Assembly: GCF_001651865.1 (NCBI RefSeq)
Contig: NZ_LPUX01000064.1
Location: 248,001-312,000, forward strand
Reading direction: 5' to 3'
Length of the DNA: 64,000 nt
Source of the DNA: Sinorhizobium glycinis
GTDB taxonomy: Bacteria; Pseudomonadota; Alphaproteobacteria; Rhizobiales; Rhizobiaceae
Within the stretch, counting starts at the first letter, position 1. Each line of letters starts with the position of its first letter. The notes under the pieces are model-generated. The model made no database searches and was not told where the DNA came from. It saw only the letters and a list, made by a program, of their open reading frames with translations. Positions 53,201 to 63,595 of this stretch are shown piece after piece. Position numbers and translations under genes: made by a program.

Positions 53201-54487
53201 ATGACAATGCGCATGACCAGACGCAACGTGCTCGCCGGAGGGGCGGCACTTCTTTCATATTCCGTGCTGGCATCGAGCGCGCTTTCTCAGGAAGCGCGGC
53301 TCAGGCTGCTGTGGTGGGGCTCGCAGGCCCGCGCCGACCGCACCAACAAGGTCAACCAGCTCTTTCAGTCCGCGAACACAAATGTCGCGATCAACGGGGA
53401 ATTCCTCGGCTGGAGCGACTACTGGCCGCGCCTTGCGACCCAGGTCGCCGGCCGCAACGCGCCGGACATCATCCAGATGGACTATCGCTATATCGTCGAA
53501 TATGCCCGCCGCGGCGCGCTGGCGCCCCTCAACGACTATCTCGGCTCGGTGCTGAAGGTCGACGATTTCGACCAGGTGCAGATCGAGGGCGGCAGCGTCG
53601 ACGGCAAGCTCTATGGCGTCAGCCTCGGCGCCAATTCGGCAACGATGCTGGTCAATGTGGCGGCCTTCGAGGAAGCCGGCATCGAGTTGCCGACGCCGTC
53701 CACCACCTGGGACGACATGGCGCGGATCGGCGCCGAGATCACCAAGGCCGGCAAGCGCAAGGGCTTTTTCGGCCTGGCGGACGGCAGCGGCGTCGAACCG
53801 CTCCTCGAGAACTGGCTGCGCCAGCGCGGCAAGGCGCTTTTCACCGCCGACGGCAAGATCGCCTATGACGCGAACGACGCGGCCGAATGGTTCGCCATGT
53901 GGGCGGCGATGCGCGAGGCGAAGGCCTGCGTGCCGCCGGATATCCAGGCGCTCGACCAGTTCAATGTCGAGACGAGCCCGCTGTCGCTCGGAAAGTCGGC
54001 GACATCCTACGCCCACTCCAACCAGCTGGTCGCCTACCAGGGCATCAACAAGGACAAGCTGGCGCTCAGCAACCACCCGCTGATCGGCAAGGGCGCGAAA
54101 GGCGGCCACTACCGCAAGCCCTCGATGTTCTTCTCGGTCTCGGCACAGACCAAGGATCCGGAGCTCGGCGCCAAATACGTCAACTTCTTCGTCACCGATC
54201 CCAAGGCTGCCGAAATCCTCGGCGTCGAGCGCGGCGTGCCGGAATCGAAGGCCGTGCGCGAGGGACTGGCACCGACGCTCGACGAGCTCGGCCGCGCCGC
54301 ACTCGACTATGTGTCGGGCCTCGGTCCGCTCGCCGGTGCGCTGCCGCCGCCGCCGCCCTCCGGTGCCGGCGAGGCTGAGCTTGCGCTGCGCACCGTCGCC
54401 GAACAGGTGGGCTTCGGCCAGCTCGACGTGAAGCAGGGCGGCGAGACCCTGGTGAACGAGGTCACGCAGATCCTGTCGCGAGGATGA
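53201..54487 (+). CDS. ABC transporter sugar-binding protein (TetR-controlled locus)
   Basis: A 428-residue family 1 solute-binding protein. The signal peptide (MTMRMTRRNVLAGGAALLSYSVLASSALSQ) contains TRRNVL, resembling a Tat motif. RLRLLWWGSQARADRTNKVNQLF and GRNAPDIIQMDYRYIVEYARRG are typical. A Pro-rich stretch (LPPPPPSGAGEAE) is near the C-terminus. The ATG at 53201 has GGAGGAGG. It is the first gene of the rightward operon and its stop overlaps the next ATG. The substrate is unknown, presumably the sugar used by the leftward operon. Confidence 0.9.
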   Translation: MTMRMTRRNVLAGGAALLSYSVLASSALSQEARLRLLWWGSQARADRTNKVNQLFQSANTNVAINGEFLGWSDYWPRLATQVAGRNAPDIIQMDYRYIVEYARRGALAPLNDYLGSVLKVDDFDQVQIEGGSVDGKLYGVSLGANSATMLVNVAAFEEAGIELPTPSTTWDDMARIGAEITKAGKRKGFFGLADGSGVEPLLENWLRQRGKALFTADGKIAYDANDAAEWFAMWAAMREAKACVPPDIQALDQFNVETSPLSLGKSATSYAHSNQLVAYQGINKDKLALSNHPLIGKGAKGGHYRKPSMFFSVSAQTKDPELGAKYVNFFVTDPKAAEILGVERGVPESKAVREGLAPTLDELGRAALDYVSGLGPLAGALPPPPPSGAGEAELALRTVAEQVGFGQLDVKQGGETLVNEVTQILSRG

Positions 54488-55449
54488 GGGGCATGGCTGC
54501 CGTGCAGGATTCCGCCATGGCTGTCGGCAGGGGCGCTCAGGCGCGCCCCGCCGCACAGGGCCGCTTCGCCGCCCTCTGGACGAAACACGGCGCCGGCTAC
54601 ATGTTCCTGTTGCCGTGGCTCGTCGGCTTCTTCGGGCTGACGCTCGGACCTGCCGTCGCCTCGCTCTATCTTTCCTTCACCAGCTTCGACCTGATCCGCT
54701 CTCCTGAGTGGGTCGGGGCGGCCAACTACGTCCGCATCGCCACGGCCGACCCGAAGTTCGCCGCCTCGCTCAAGGTGACCTTTCTCTATGTGGTGCTGTC
54801 GGTCCCCTTCAAGCTCGCCTTTGCGCTGCTCGTCGCCATTCTTCTCAATCGCGGCATCAAGGGGCTCACCGTCTATCGCGCCATCTTCTACCTGCCGTCA
54901 CTGCTCGGCGGCAGCGTGGCGATCGCCGTGCTCTGGCGGCAGCTCTTTGCCGGCGACGGCCTGATCAACAGCCTGCTTGCCCAGGTCGGCATCGAGGGCC
55001 CGAGCTGGATCTCGCATCCGGACTATTCGATCTGGACGCTGGTCGTGCTCAGCGTCTGGCAGTTCGGTTCGCCGATGATCATCTTCCTCGCCGGCTTGCG
55101 GCAGATCCCGACCGACATGTACGAGGCGGCGAGCCTCGACGGGGCATCGAAGTTCCGGCAGTTCTACAAGATCACCCTGCCGCTCCTCACCCCTGTTATT
55201 TTCTTCAATGCCGTGGTCCAGACGATCGAGGCCTTCAAGGCCTTCACCCCCGCCTTCATCATTTCCGGCGGCACCGGCGGGCCGATCAACTCGACACTGT
55301 TCTACACGCTCTATCTCTACCAGGAAGCCTTCGGCAACTTCCGCATGGGCTATGCCTCGGCGCTCGCCTGGATCCTCGTGCTGATCATCGGCCTGTTCAC
55401 GGCCTTCTCGTTCCTCACCTCTCGTTATTGGGTGCATTACGATGACTGA
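54484..55449 (+). CDS. ABC transporter permease 1 (TetR-controlled locus)
   Basis: A 321-residue MalF-type inner-membrane permease with six membrane segments (first about residues 40-62, MFLLPWLVGFFGLTLGPAVA) and EAA loop AASLDGASKFRQFYKITLPLL. It overlaps the binding-protein stop by 4 bases and the second permease by 8. Confidence 0.93.
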   Translation: MRGMAAVQDSAMAVGRGAQARPAAQGRFAALWTKHGAGYMFLLPWLVGFFGLTLGPAVASLYLSFTSFDLIRSPEWVGAANYVRIATADPKFAASLKVTFLYVVLSVPFKLAFALLVAILLNRGIKGLTVYRAIFYLPSLLGGSVAIAVLWRQLFAGDGLINSLLAQVGIEGPSWISHPDYSIWTLVVLSVWQFGSPMIIFLAGLRQIPTDMYEAASLDGASKFRQFYKITLPLLTPVIFFNAVVQTIEAFKAFTPAFIISGGTGGPINSTLFYTLYLYQEAFGNFRMGYASALAWILVLIIGLFTAFSFLTSRYWVHYDD

Positions 55450-56329
55450 CGCGACCATGAGCTCGATCACCGCACCGCCCCCGCCGGCGGCCGGTCGCCG
55501 CAGCCCGATCGGCTCCGTGCTCATCCATGCCGGACTGATCGCCGCCTCCTTCGCCATGCTCTACCCGCTCTTGTGGATGGTCTCGGCATCGGTCCGGCCG
55601 GAGGACGAGATCTTCTCCTCGACGACGCTCTGGCCCTCGTCGGTGGATTTTTCCCCTTATGTGCGCGGCTGGTTCGGGCTCGACGTCAGCTTCGGGCGGT
55701 TCACCTGGAACTCGCTGGTCATCGCCGGGCTGACGGTGATCGGCAATGTCATCGCCTGCTCGCTTGCCGCTTACGCCTTTGCGCGACTTCGCTTCGCCGG
55801 CCGAAATTTCTGGTTCGCGATGATGCTCGGGACGATGATGATCCCGTATCACGTCACGCTGATCCCGCAATATGTCCTCTTCCTCGATCTCGGCTGGGTC
55901 AACACCATCCTGCCGCTGGTCGTGCCGAAGTTCCTGGCAAGCGACGCCTTCTTCATCTTCCTGATGGTGCAGTTCTTCCGCGGCATTCCGCGAGAGCTCG
56001 ACGAGGCGGCGATGATGGACGGCTGCGGCCCCTGGCGCATCTACTGGAAGATCATGCTGCCCTTGTCGCTGCCAGTTCTGGCAACGGCCGCGATCTTCTC
56101 CTTCATCTGGACCTGGGACGATTTCTTCGGGCCGCTGATCTACCTGAACGACATGAACACCTACACGATCCAGCTGGGCCTCCGGACCTTCGTCGACTCG
56201 AGCAGCACCTCCGACTGGGGCGGCCTCTTCGCCATGTCGACGCTGTCGCTGGTGCCGGTGTTCTTCTTCTTCCTGTTCTTCCAGCGCCTGCTGATCGAAG
56301 GCATTGCCACCACCGGCATGAAACGCTGA
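55442..56329 (+). CDS. ABC transporter permease 2 (TetR-controlled locus)
   Basis: A 295-residue MalG-type permease with EAA loop AAMMDGCGPWRIYWKIMLPLSLP and the C-terminal IEGIATTGMK typical of this group. It starts inside the end of permease 1. It is followed after 22 bases by an oxidoreductase gene in the same operon. Confidence 0.93.
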   Translation: MTDATMSSITAPPPPAAGRRSPIGSVLIHAGLIAASFAMLYPLLWMVSASVRPEDEIFSSTTLWPSSVDFSPYVRGWFGLDVSFGRFTWNSLVIAGLTVIGNVIACSLAAYAFARLRFAGRNFWFAMMLGTMMIPYHVTLIPQYVLFLDLGWVNTILPLVVPKFLASDAFFIFLMVQFFRGIPRELDEAAMMDGCGPWRIYWKIMLPLSLPVLATAAIFSFIWTWDDFFGPLIYLNDMNTYTIQLGLRTFVDSSSTSDWGGLFAMSTLSLVPVFFFFLFFQRLLIEGIATTGMKR

Positions 56330-56351
56330 CCGACGGAGTTCAAGGACCATC

Positions 56352-57368
56352 ATGACCGAATTGCGTTTCGCCGCCGTCGGCCTCAACCACAACCATATCT
56401 ACGGCCAGGTGAATTGCCTGGTCCGCGCCGGCGCCCGCCTCGTCGGCTTCCACGAGCCGGACGATGCGCTGGCCGCGGAATTTGTGGGCGTCTACAGGGA
56501 TGTGCCGCGGATCGCGTCGCTCGAGCAGATCCTCGAGGACCAGAGCATCGGCCTTATCACCTCCGCCGCGGTCTCGGCGGAGCGGGCGGAACTGGCGATC
56601 CGCGCCATGCAGCGCGGCAAGGATGTTCTCACCGACAAGCCTGGCATGACGAGCCTCGACCAGCTCGCCAAGGTCCGCCGGGTCCAGGCCGAAACCGGGC
56701 GGATCTACTCCATCCTCTATTCGGAGCATTTCGAGAGTCCGGCAACCGTCAAGGCCGGCGAGCTCGTCGCTGCCGGCGCGATCGGCGAAGTCGTGCATCT
56801 CGTCGGCCTCGGACCGCACCGGCTGCGCCGGGAGACCCGCCCCGACTGGTTCTTCCGCCGCTCCGATTACGGCGGCATCCTCGTCGACATCGCCTCGCAT
56901 CAATGCGAGCAGTTCCTGTTCTTCACCGGTGCCAGCGACGCGACCATTCTGTCGGCAAGCGTCGACAACCGCAGCGTGCCCGACAAGGCGGAGCTGCAGG
57001 ATACCGGCAACATCCACCTTTCGACGGCCAGAGCCACCGGTACGATCCATGTGAACTGGCTGACCCCGGACGGCATGCCGACCTGGGGCGACGGCCGGCT
57101 CTTCATCGTCGGCACGACCGGCACGATCGAAGTGCGCAAGACGGTCGACCTCGCCGGCCGCGAAGGGGGCAACCACCTCTTCCTCGCCGACCGGAACGGC
57201 GTCGAGCACATCGACTGCTCAGGGGTCGAGCTGCCCTTCGGCCGCCAGCTCCTCAACGATATCCGCGACAGGACCGAAACCGCCATGCCGCAGGAGCGCT
57301 GCTTCAAGGCCATGGAGCTGGCGCTTCGCGCCCAGGCGATCGCCGAACAGAACCGGGAAAAGATCTGA
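56352..57368 (+). CDS. Gfo/Idh/MocA oxidoreductase (transport operon, copy 1)
   Basis: 338 residues. RFAAVGLNHNHIYGQVNCLVRAG is a diverged nucleotide-binding motif, DVLTDKPGMT stands where most members have EKP, and DYGGILVDIASHQCEQFLFFTG carries the His of the active-site helix. It is shorter than the other members here. It is probably one of the redox steps of the sugar pathway, and lies 2 bases upstream of the next oxidoreductase. Confidence 0.83.
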   Translation: MTELRFAAVGLNHNHIYGQVNCLVRAGARLVGFHEPDDALAAEFVGVYRDVPRIASLEQILEDQSIGLITSAAVSAERAELAIRAMQRGKDVLTDKPGMTSLDQLAKVRRVQAETGRIYSILYSEHFESPATVKAGELVAAGAIGEVVHLVGLGPHRLRRETRPDWFFRRSDYGGILVDIASHQCEQFLFFTGASDATILSASVDNRSVPDKAELQDTGNIHLSTARATGTIHVNWLTPDGMPTWGDGRLFIVGTTGTIEVRKTVDLAGREGGNHLFLADRNGVEHIDCSGVELPFGRQLLNDIRDRTETAMPQERCFKAMELALRAQAIAEQNREKI

Positions 57369-57370
57369 CC

Positions 57371-58444
57371 ATGAGTGTAAAGACAGTCGCCATCATAGGC
57401 TGCGGCATTGGACGGTTGCACATGATCGAGGGCTACCTGCCGCATCCAGACAAGTTCCGCGTCAAGACCATCTGCGATCTCAATGTCGAACGGCTCAACG
57501 AGTTCGGCAACGAGTTCGGCATCGAGGGCCGCACGACCTCCTTCGAGGAAGTGCTTGCCGACGAGACGATCGACATCGTCGACATCTGCACGCCGCCGGG
57601 CATCCACCTCGAGCAGGTAATCGCCGCGCTCGCGGCCGGCAAGCACGTCATCTGCGAAAAGCCGCTGACCGGTTCGCTCGCCGGGGTCGACACGATCATC
57701 GAGGCCGAGAAGGGCGCGCGGGGCGTGCTGATGCCGATCTTTCAGTATCGCTACGGCGACGGCATCGAAAAGGCGAAGCGCATCATCGAAGCCGGCATTG
57801 CCGGCAAGCCCTATGTCGGTTCGGTCGAGACCTTCTGGCTGCGCACGCCCGCCTATTATTCGGTCCCGTGGCGCGGCAAATGGGCGACGGAGCTTGGCGG
57901 CGTGCTGGTGACCCATGCGCTGCATCTCCACGATATGCTGCTGCATCTCCTCGGTCCTGTCTCCAAAGTGTTCGGGCGCGTCGCGACACGCGTCAACGAC
58001 ATCGAGGTCGAGGATTGCGCCTCGGCGAGCCTCCTCATGCAGAACGGCGCCTTCGTCTCGCTCTCCTGCACGCTCGGCTCGCAGGAGCAGATCAGCCGGC
58101 TGCGCCTCCATTTCGAGAATGTCACCTTCGAAAGCAGCCACGAACCCTACACGCCAGGCAAGGATCCCTGGAAGGTGATCCCGGCCAACGATGACGTGAA
58201 GGCGCAGATCGACGCGGTTATCGGCGACTGGCAGCCTGTTTCGCCGCGCTTCACCACCCAGATGGCCCATTTCCACGCGCATTTGCGCGGCGCGGCGCCG
58301 CTGCCTGTGACGACGAAGGACGCCCGGCGGGCACTGGAACTGGTGACGGCGATCTACCAGTCGGCCGATACGGGACGGGAGATATCGCTCCCGATCGGGC
58401 CGGACAGTCCGAAATACGCCGATTGGCGCGCCAATACGCGATAG
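57371..58444 (+). CDS. Gfo/Idh/MocA oxidoreductase (transport operon, copy 2)
   Basis: 357 residues. VAIIGCGIGRLHMIEGYLPHPDKF is a classical dinucleotide motif, HVICEKPLTGSLAG the EKP motif, and LGGVLVTHALHLHDMLLHLLGPVSKV holds the catalytic His region. The ATG at 57371 lies 2 bases after the previous stop. With the other members it makes four Gfo/Idh/MocA genes in one locus, which fits a route through keto-sugar intermediates. Confidence 0.88.
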   Translation: MSVKTVAIIGCGIGRLHMIEGYLPHPDKFRVKTICDLNVERLNEFGNEFGIEGRTTSFEEVLADETIDIVDICTPPGIHLEQVIAALAAGKHVICEKPLTGSLAGVDTIIEAEKGARGVLMPIFQYRYGDGIEKAKRIIEAGIAGKPYVGSVETFWLRTPAYYSVPWRGKWATELGGVLVTHALHLHDMLLHLLGPVSKVFGRVATRVNDIEVEDCASASLLMQNGAFVSLSCTLGSQEQISRLRLHFENVTFESSHEPYTPGKDPWKVIPANDDVKAQIDAVIGDWQPVSPRFTTQMAHFHAHLRGAAPLPVTTKDARRALELVTAIYQSADTGREISLPIGPDSPKYADWRANTR

Positions 58445-58463
58445 GCCGAGAGAGGATTTGCAA

Positions 58464-59543
<1,080 letters not shown>

Positions 59544-59592
59544 GCGGCAACGGGTCTGAAGCAACCATCGATGCGGATTGACCCGCACCGGC

Positions 59593-60906
59593 TCAGGGCT
59601 TGAATGGCGGGACCTCCCGCATCGTGACGGCAACGACGACACCAGAGACGAATGTGAGGGCGGCGACCGATGCGATCGCCCAGGCAAAGCCGAAACGATC
59701 CGCAATAAGACCGGCGGAAAGCGCCCCGACCGCGTAGCCGAGGTCTCGCCAGAAACGATAGACGCTGAGGGCGCGGGCCCGCCAGGCAGGATGCGCAGCA
59801 TCCGAGACGGCAGCAATCAGGCTCGGATAGACCATGGCCGTGCCGATGCCAATCACGAGACTGGCGAGAAGCCACCACTCGAACCGCCGGGTCAAGGCAG
59901 TCAGGAACAATCCGGCGGCCTGCACCCACATGCCGGCGACGATCAGGCCTTTGCGTCCCCAGCGGTCGCTCAAGGGGCCCGTCGCGATCTGCAGGATGCC
60001 CCAGGTCGCGGGATAGACTGACTTGAGGACACCTATCCGCTCGACGCCGAGTCCAAATGAGGCGAAGAACAGCGGGAATATACCCCAGCTCATCCCGTCG
60101 TTGAGATTGTTGACGAGCCCTGCCTGCGAGGCCGCGAACAGGTTGCGGTCCTTGAAGGAGGCCAGAGCGAAGACCTCCCGGAAGCCGATCGAAGTGGGCT
60201 GCTCGGGGCGCGAAGATGCCTCGAGACGGACATGTTCGCGCGTGTCGCGCACGAGCAGGATCGAAAGCACTGTCCCCAGGGCGGCGTATCCGATGCCGAG
60301 ATAGATCGGTATCGGGCGCAATCCATATTGCGAAGCGAGGTGGCCTGTGACGAATGCCGTCAGGCCGACGGCGAGATAGCCTGCGAATTCGTTCAATCCT
60401 ACGGCCAGCCCGCGTGACTTTGGTCCGACCAGGTCGACCTTCATGATCACGGTCATCGACCAGGCGAGCCCCTGGTTGATGCCGAGCAGGGCGTTGGCGG
60501 CAATCACCCATTCCCACCTTGGTGCCCAGATGACCATGAAGGGAACGGGGAGGCCGACGAGCCATCCAAGGACAAGGACGCGCTTGCGCCCCCAAAGGTC
60601 TGCCATCTGTCCGGAGACGAGATTGGCGAACGCCTTCACGACGCCGAAGCTGGCGATGAAGGAGACGATGAGCGTCGTCGAGGCGATGTGGAACTCTTCC
60701 GACCCGATCAGCGGCACGACGGTGCGCTCGATCCCGACCATGCCGCCGACGAAGGCGTTGATCAGGACGAGCAGGGCGAACTGTGGCCAGTTTTCGCGCA
60801 GTCCAAGCTGGATACTGGACGACCGTGACACTCCGCTCGCCCTGACCATGGTTATCCAGCGGCTGCGACCGTTCATCGCCGAGATTGCCCTCTTTCCGTG
60901 CGGCAC
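59593..60906 (-). CDS. Major facilitator superfamily transporter
   Basis: A 437-residue protein with about 12 membrane segments and the MFS loop motif GQMADLWGRKRVLVLGW between helices 2 and 3, repeated as GPLSDRWGRKGLIVAG in the second half. The substrate cannot be told. GTG at 60906 has AAGGAG four bases upstream and is preferred; the ATG at 60876 would remove 10 residues. It converges on the ATPase gene (49 bases) and diverges from the cyclase gene. Confidence 0.88.
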   Translation of the reverse strand: MPHGKRAISAMNGRSRWITMVRASGVSRSSSIQLGLRENWPQFALLVLINAFVGGMVGIERTVVPLIGSEEFHIASTTLIVSFIASFGVVKAFANLVSGQMADLWGRKRVLVLGWLVGLPVPFMVIWAPRWEWVIAANALLGINQGLAWSMTVIMKVDLVGPKSRGLAVGLNEFAGYLAVGLTAFVTGHLASQYGLRPIPIYLGIGYAALGTVLSILLVRDTREHVRLEASSRPEQPTSIGFREVFALASFKDRNLFAASQAGLVNNLNDGMSWGIFPLFFASFGLGVERIGVLKSVYPATWGILQIATGPLSDRWGRKGLIVAGMWVQAAGLFLTALTRRFEWWLLASLVIGIGTAMVYPSLIAAVSDAAHPAWRARALSVYRFWRDLGYAVGALSAGLIADRFGFAWAIASVAALTFVSGVVVAVTMREVPPFKP

Positions 60907-61007
60907 CCAGCTCCTTCGAAAGAAGGGGCGAATTTAAGATAGGCGATCGCACCGGGGTGCGCTAGAATCGCCGCGGACCGCTGATCTGCCAGTCCGGTGG
61001 CGACTCG

Positions 61008-62780
61008 ATGAAACAGAGACTAGCCGCAATCCTGGCGGCCGATATGGCAGGCTACAGTCGGCTGATGGAGGCCGACGAAGCAGGCACGATCGCCCGCCTG
61101 AGAACGCACCGTATAGAATTGATCGATCCCGCCATCGCCAAGAACGAGGGCCGGATCATCAAGACGACGGGCGACGGCATGCTGGTTGAATTCCAGAGCG
61201 TCACCGACGCCGTGAAATGCGCCGTGGAAATCCAGCAGCGCATGAAGCGGCGCAATTCGGATGTGCCCCAGGATCGGCGGATCGAATTCAGGATCGGCAT
61301 CAACCTCGGGGACATCATTTTCGACGACGACGACATCTTCGGCGACGGCGTGAATATCGCCGCGCGCATCGAGCAACTGGCCGATGTGGGGGGCATCTGC
61401 GTCACCGCTGCGGTGGCGACGCAAATTGCCGACCGCCTCGAAGTCTCCATCGAGGACCTGGGCGAGAAGACGCTGAAGAACATCAGCCGCCCCGTTCATC
61501 TTTTCCGGATCGGGCTCGAGGGCTCCGCCCTGCCGGGCCCGTCGGAGGAGAAGGAGGCGAAGCGCGCCGTCTCCAAACCCTCGATCGTCGTGCTGCCGTT
61601 CGACAACATGAGCGGCGATCCCGAGCAGGAATTTTTCGCCGACGGATTGACCGAGGACATCATCACCGAGCTGTCCCGCCGCCACGAGCTGTTCGTCATC
61701 TCGCGCAACTCGAGCTTCGTCTACAAGAACCAGCCGGTGAACGCGCGAGAAGTGGCCGAGAAGCTCGGGGCCCAGTATCTGGTCGAAGGCAGCGTCCGAA
61801 AGTTCGGTGACAGGGTGCGGGTAACGGTCCAGCTCATCGACGCAATCAACGACGCCCATGTCTGGGCGGACAAGTACGATCGAAGACTGGACGACATTTT
61901 CGCCATCCAGGACGAGGTGACGGCGGCGATAGCGGCCACTCTCCCCGGACGTCTCGAGGCGGCCCAGCGAGACCAGCTCGCCCGCACGAAGCCGGCGAAC
62001 ATGGCCGCCTACGAGTGTACGCTCACAGCCAAGGTGCTGCACCACCGCGGCACCGTCGCGGACAACCAGCAGGCCCAGGCCCTGATAGACCGGGCAATCG
62101 CGCTCGATCCCGGCTATGCGCATGCCCATGCCTGGCGGGGCTGCATCCTCGGGCAAGCCTGGGTGCATGGCTGGTGCGAGGACAAGGATGCGGTCTGGGC
62201 GGAGATCGTCGCCGAACTGGAACGGGCGCTGGCTCTCGACGACAACGACGCCGACGTGCATCGCATTCTCGCCGCCGTGAACGTCAACAACAACGAGTTG
62301 ACGACGGCACGTTACCACCAGGAGCGGGCCCTGTCCCTCAATCCCAATTACGATCTGGTGGTCGTCCAGCAGGGCGAACTCTTAACCTGGCTTGGCCGGC
62401 CTGAAGAGGGGGCCGAGTGGATCCGCAAGGCAATGCGGCTCAATCCCCATCACCCGGAGCGTTTCTGGAGCCACCTCGGAAAGGCGCAATTCGCCGCGCG
62501 GCAGTATGGCGAAGCGATCGAGGCGTTTATGCACCTTTCGGTGATGGACCATGTCCAGCACGCCTTCGTCGCCGCCTGCTACGGCTGGCTCGGCGACGAC
62601 ATTGCCGCTTCTGCGCATATGAAGAAGGTCAGGGCGCTCGCCCCCGACTTCGGCATCGAATCCTTCCTCGCCACGTTGCACTACGCTCAGGAATCCGACA
62701 CGCAGCACATCCGCGACGGGCTTGTCAAAGCGGGTGCGGACGACGGCTCGCCAACGGCGGAAGAGATCGCGGCGCAATAG
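61008..62780 (+). CDS. Class III adenylate cyclase with TPR repeats
   Basis: 590 residues. The N-terminal cyclase homology domain (about 1-175) has both metal aspartates (ILAADMAGYSRL, D12; TTGDGMLVEF, D56), the purine-binding Lys region (GRIIKTTGDG) and GDGVNIAARIE. A central TolB-like part (SIVVLPFDNMSGDPEQEFFADGLTEDIITEL ... YLVEGSVRK) follows, then C-terminal TPR repeats (about 350-560). This is the common multi-copy rhizobial adenylate cyclase architecture. It should make cAMP in the cytoplasm; the signal is unknown. No membrane segment is obvious. Confidence 0.9.
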   Translation: MKQRLAAILAADMAGYSRLMEADEAGTIARLRTHRIELIDPAIAKNEGRIIKTTGDGMLVEFQSVTDAVKCAVEIQQRMKRRNSDVPQDRRIEFRIGINLGDIIFDDDDIFGDGVNIAARIEQLADVGGICVTAAVATQIADRLEVSIEDLGEKTLKNISRPVHLFRIGLEGSALPGPSEEKEAKRAVSKPSIVVLPFDNMSGDPEQEFFADGLTEDIITELSRRHELFVISRNSSFVYKNQPVNAREVAEKLGAQYLVEGSVRKFGDRVRVTVQLIDAINDAHVWADKYDRRLDDIFAIQDEVTAAIAATLPGRLEAAQRDQLARTKPANMAAYECTLTAKVLHHRGTVADNQQAQALIDRAIALDPGYAHAHAWRGCILGQAWVHGWCEDKDAVWAEIVAELERALALDDNDADVHRILAAVNVNNNELTTARYHQERALSLNPNYDLVVVQQGELLTWLGRPEEGAEWIRKAMRLNPHHPERFWSHLGKAQFAARQYGEAIEAFMHLSVMDHVQHAFVAACYGWLGDDIAASAHMKKVRALAPDFGIESFLATLHYAQESDTQHIRDGLVKAGADDGSPTAEEIAAQ

Positions 62781-63013
62781 AGCCTTCCCGCCGCGTTGGG
62801 CGTCCTACGCCGGTTGCATCTTGTTCGCGTAGGCCGAAAGCAGACCGGACCATCTTATTAGCGCCAGTTTTACGCCGATCCGCCACGCCCACTTATGATG
62901 CCGGCAGCGGCCGAGGAGAGCTTGCTCAGACGTGGTCTGCGGGCTTATCCTGAACGTTTCGCGAGCCTGCGCGCAGCCGAGGTGGAAGGCCCGGCGACAG
63001 AGGGAGGTTCATC

Positions 63014-63485
63014 ATGAGAATCGCATCGAGATTGGCAGCCGGCTTAATCGGACTCTGCGGCATCGCCTCCTTTGCCTCGGCAGAGGGTGCGCACACCCTG
63101 ATCGTTCCGGATGACGTCAAATGGGCCCCGGCCCCGAAAATACTTCCGGCCGGAGCAGAAATGGCGGTCCTGTTCGGGCGATCCCACCAAGGAAGGTCTC
63201 TTTGCCCTTCGGCTCAAAGCGCCGGCGGGTTATGCGGTCGCACCGCACACGCATCCGGCCGATGAAGTGGTCACGGTCATATCAGGGACCATCAAGCTTG
63301 GGATGGGCGAAACGGCCGATCGGACCGCCGCCAAGGCACTGCCTGCGGGCAGTTTCTTCGCATTGGCGCCTGAGATGGCGCACTTCGCCTACTTCGACGA
63401 AGAGACGGTGGTCCAAATTACCACCAACGGCCCATGGGGCCTCAAGTATGTCAATCCGGCGGACGATCCTCAGAAGTCGCAATAG
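63014..63485 (+). pseudogene. Exported cupin-domain protein, interrupted by a one-base frameshift
   Basis: The first frame (from ATG 63014, GGGAGG upstream) encodes a signal peptide (MRIASRLAAGLIGLCGIASFASA) and the start of a cupin protein up to AEMAVLFG. The protein continues in the next frame as GDPTKEGLFALRLKAPAGYAVAPHTHPADEVVTVISG through to 63485. The switch falls at GGG 63176-63178; with GG instead, one intact cupin of about 156 residues would result. The cupin motif (PHTHPADEVVTVISG, with its His and Glu) is intact in the second part. It is either a true pseudogene or a sequencing error. Confidence 0.8.
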
Positions 63486-63549
63486 CCCGCCGCGGCATTG
63501 AAAGCCAACCGCCCCGCCGCCGAGCGCTGCGGGGCCACAGCGACCTTAG

Positions 63550-63578
63550 CGCGTCGAACAGGGCGCGCGGCGCTGTAG
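63550..63578. repeat. Sinorhizobium-type intergenic palindrome fragment
   Basis: GCGCGTCgaacaggGCGCGC followed by ggcgctgtag, matching the GCGCGTC...GCGC / CGCTGTAG blocks of the repeats at 13718-13985. It lies 18 bases upstream of the next gene's start. Confidence 0.45.
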
Positions 63579-63595
63579 GGACGAGGAGGTTGTCC

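Noticed and set aside
56414..57370. Upstream part of a long plus-strand frame that runs into the second oxidoreductase
   Set aside because: This part is a shifted-frame shadow of the gene at 56352. The real protein begins at ATG 57371 with a dinucleotide-binding motif.
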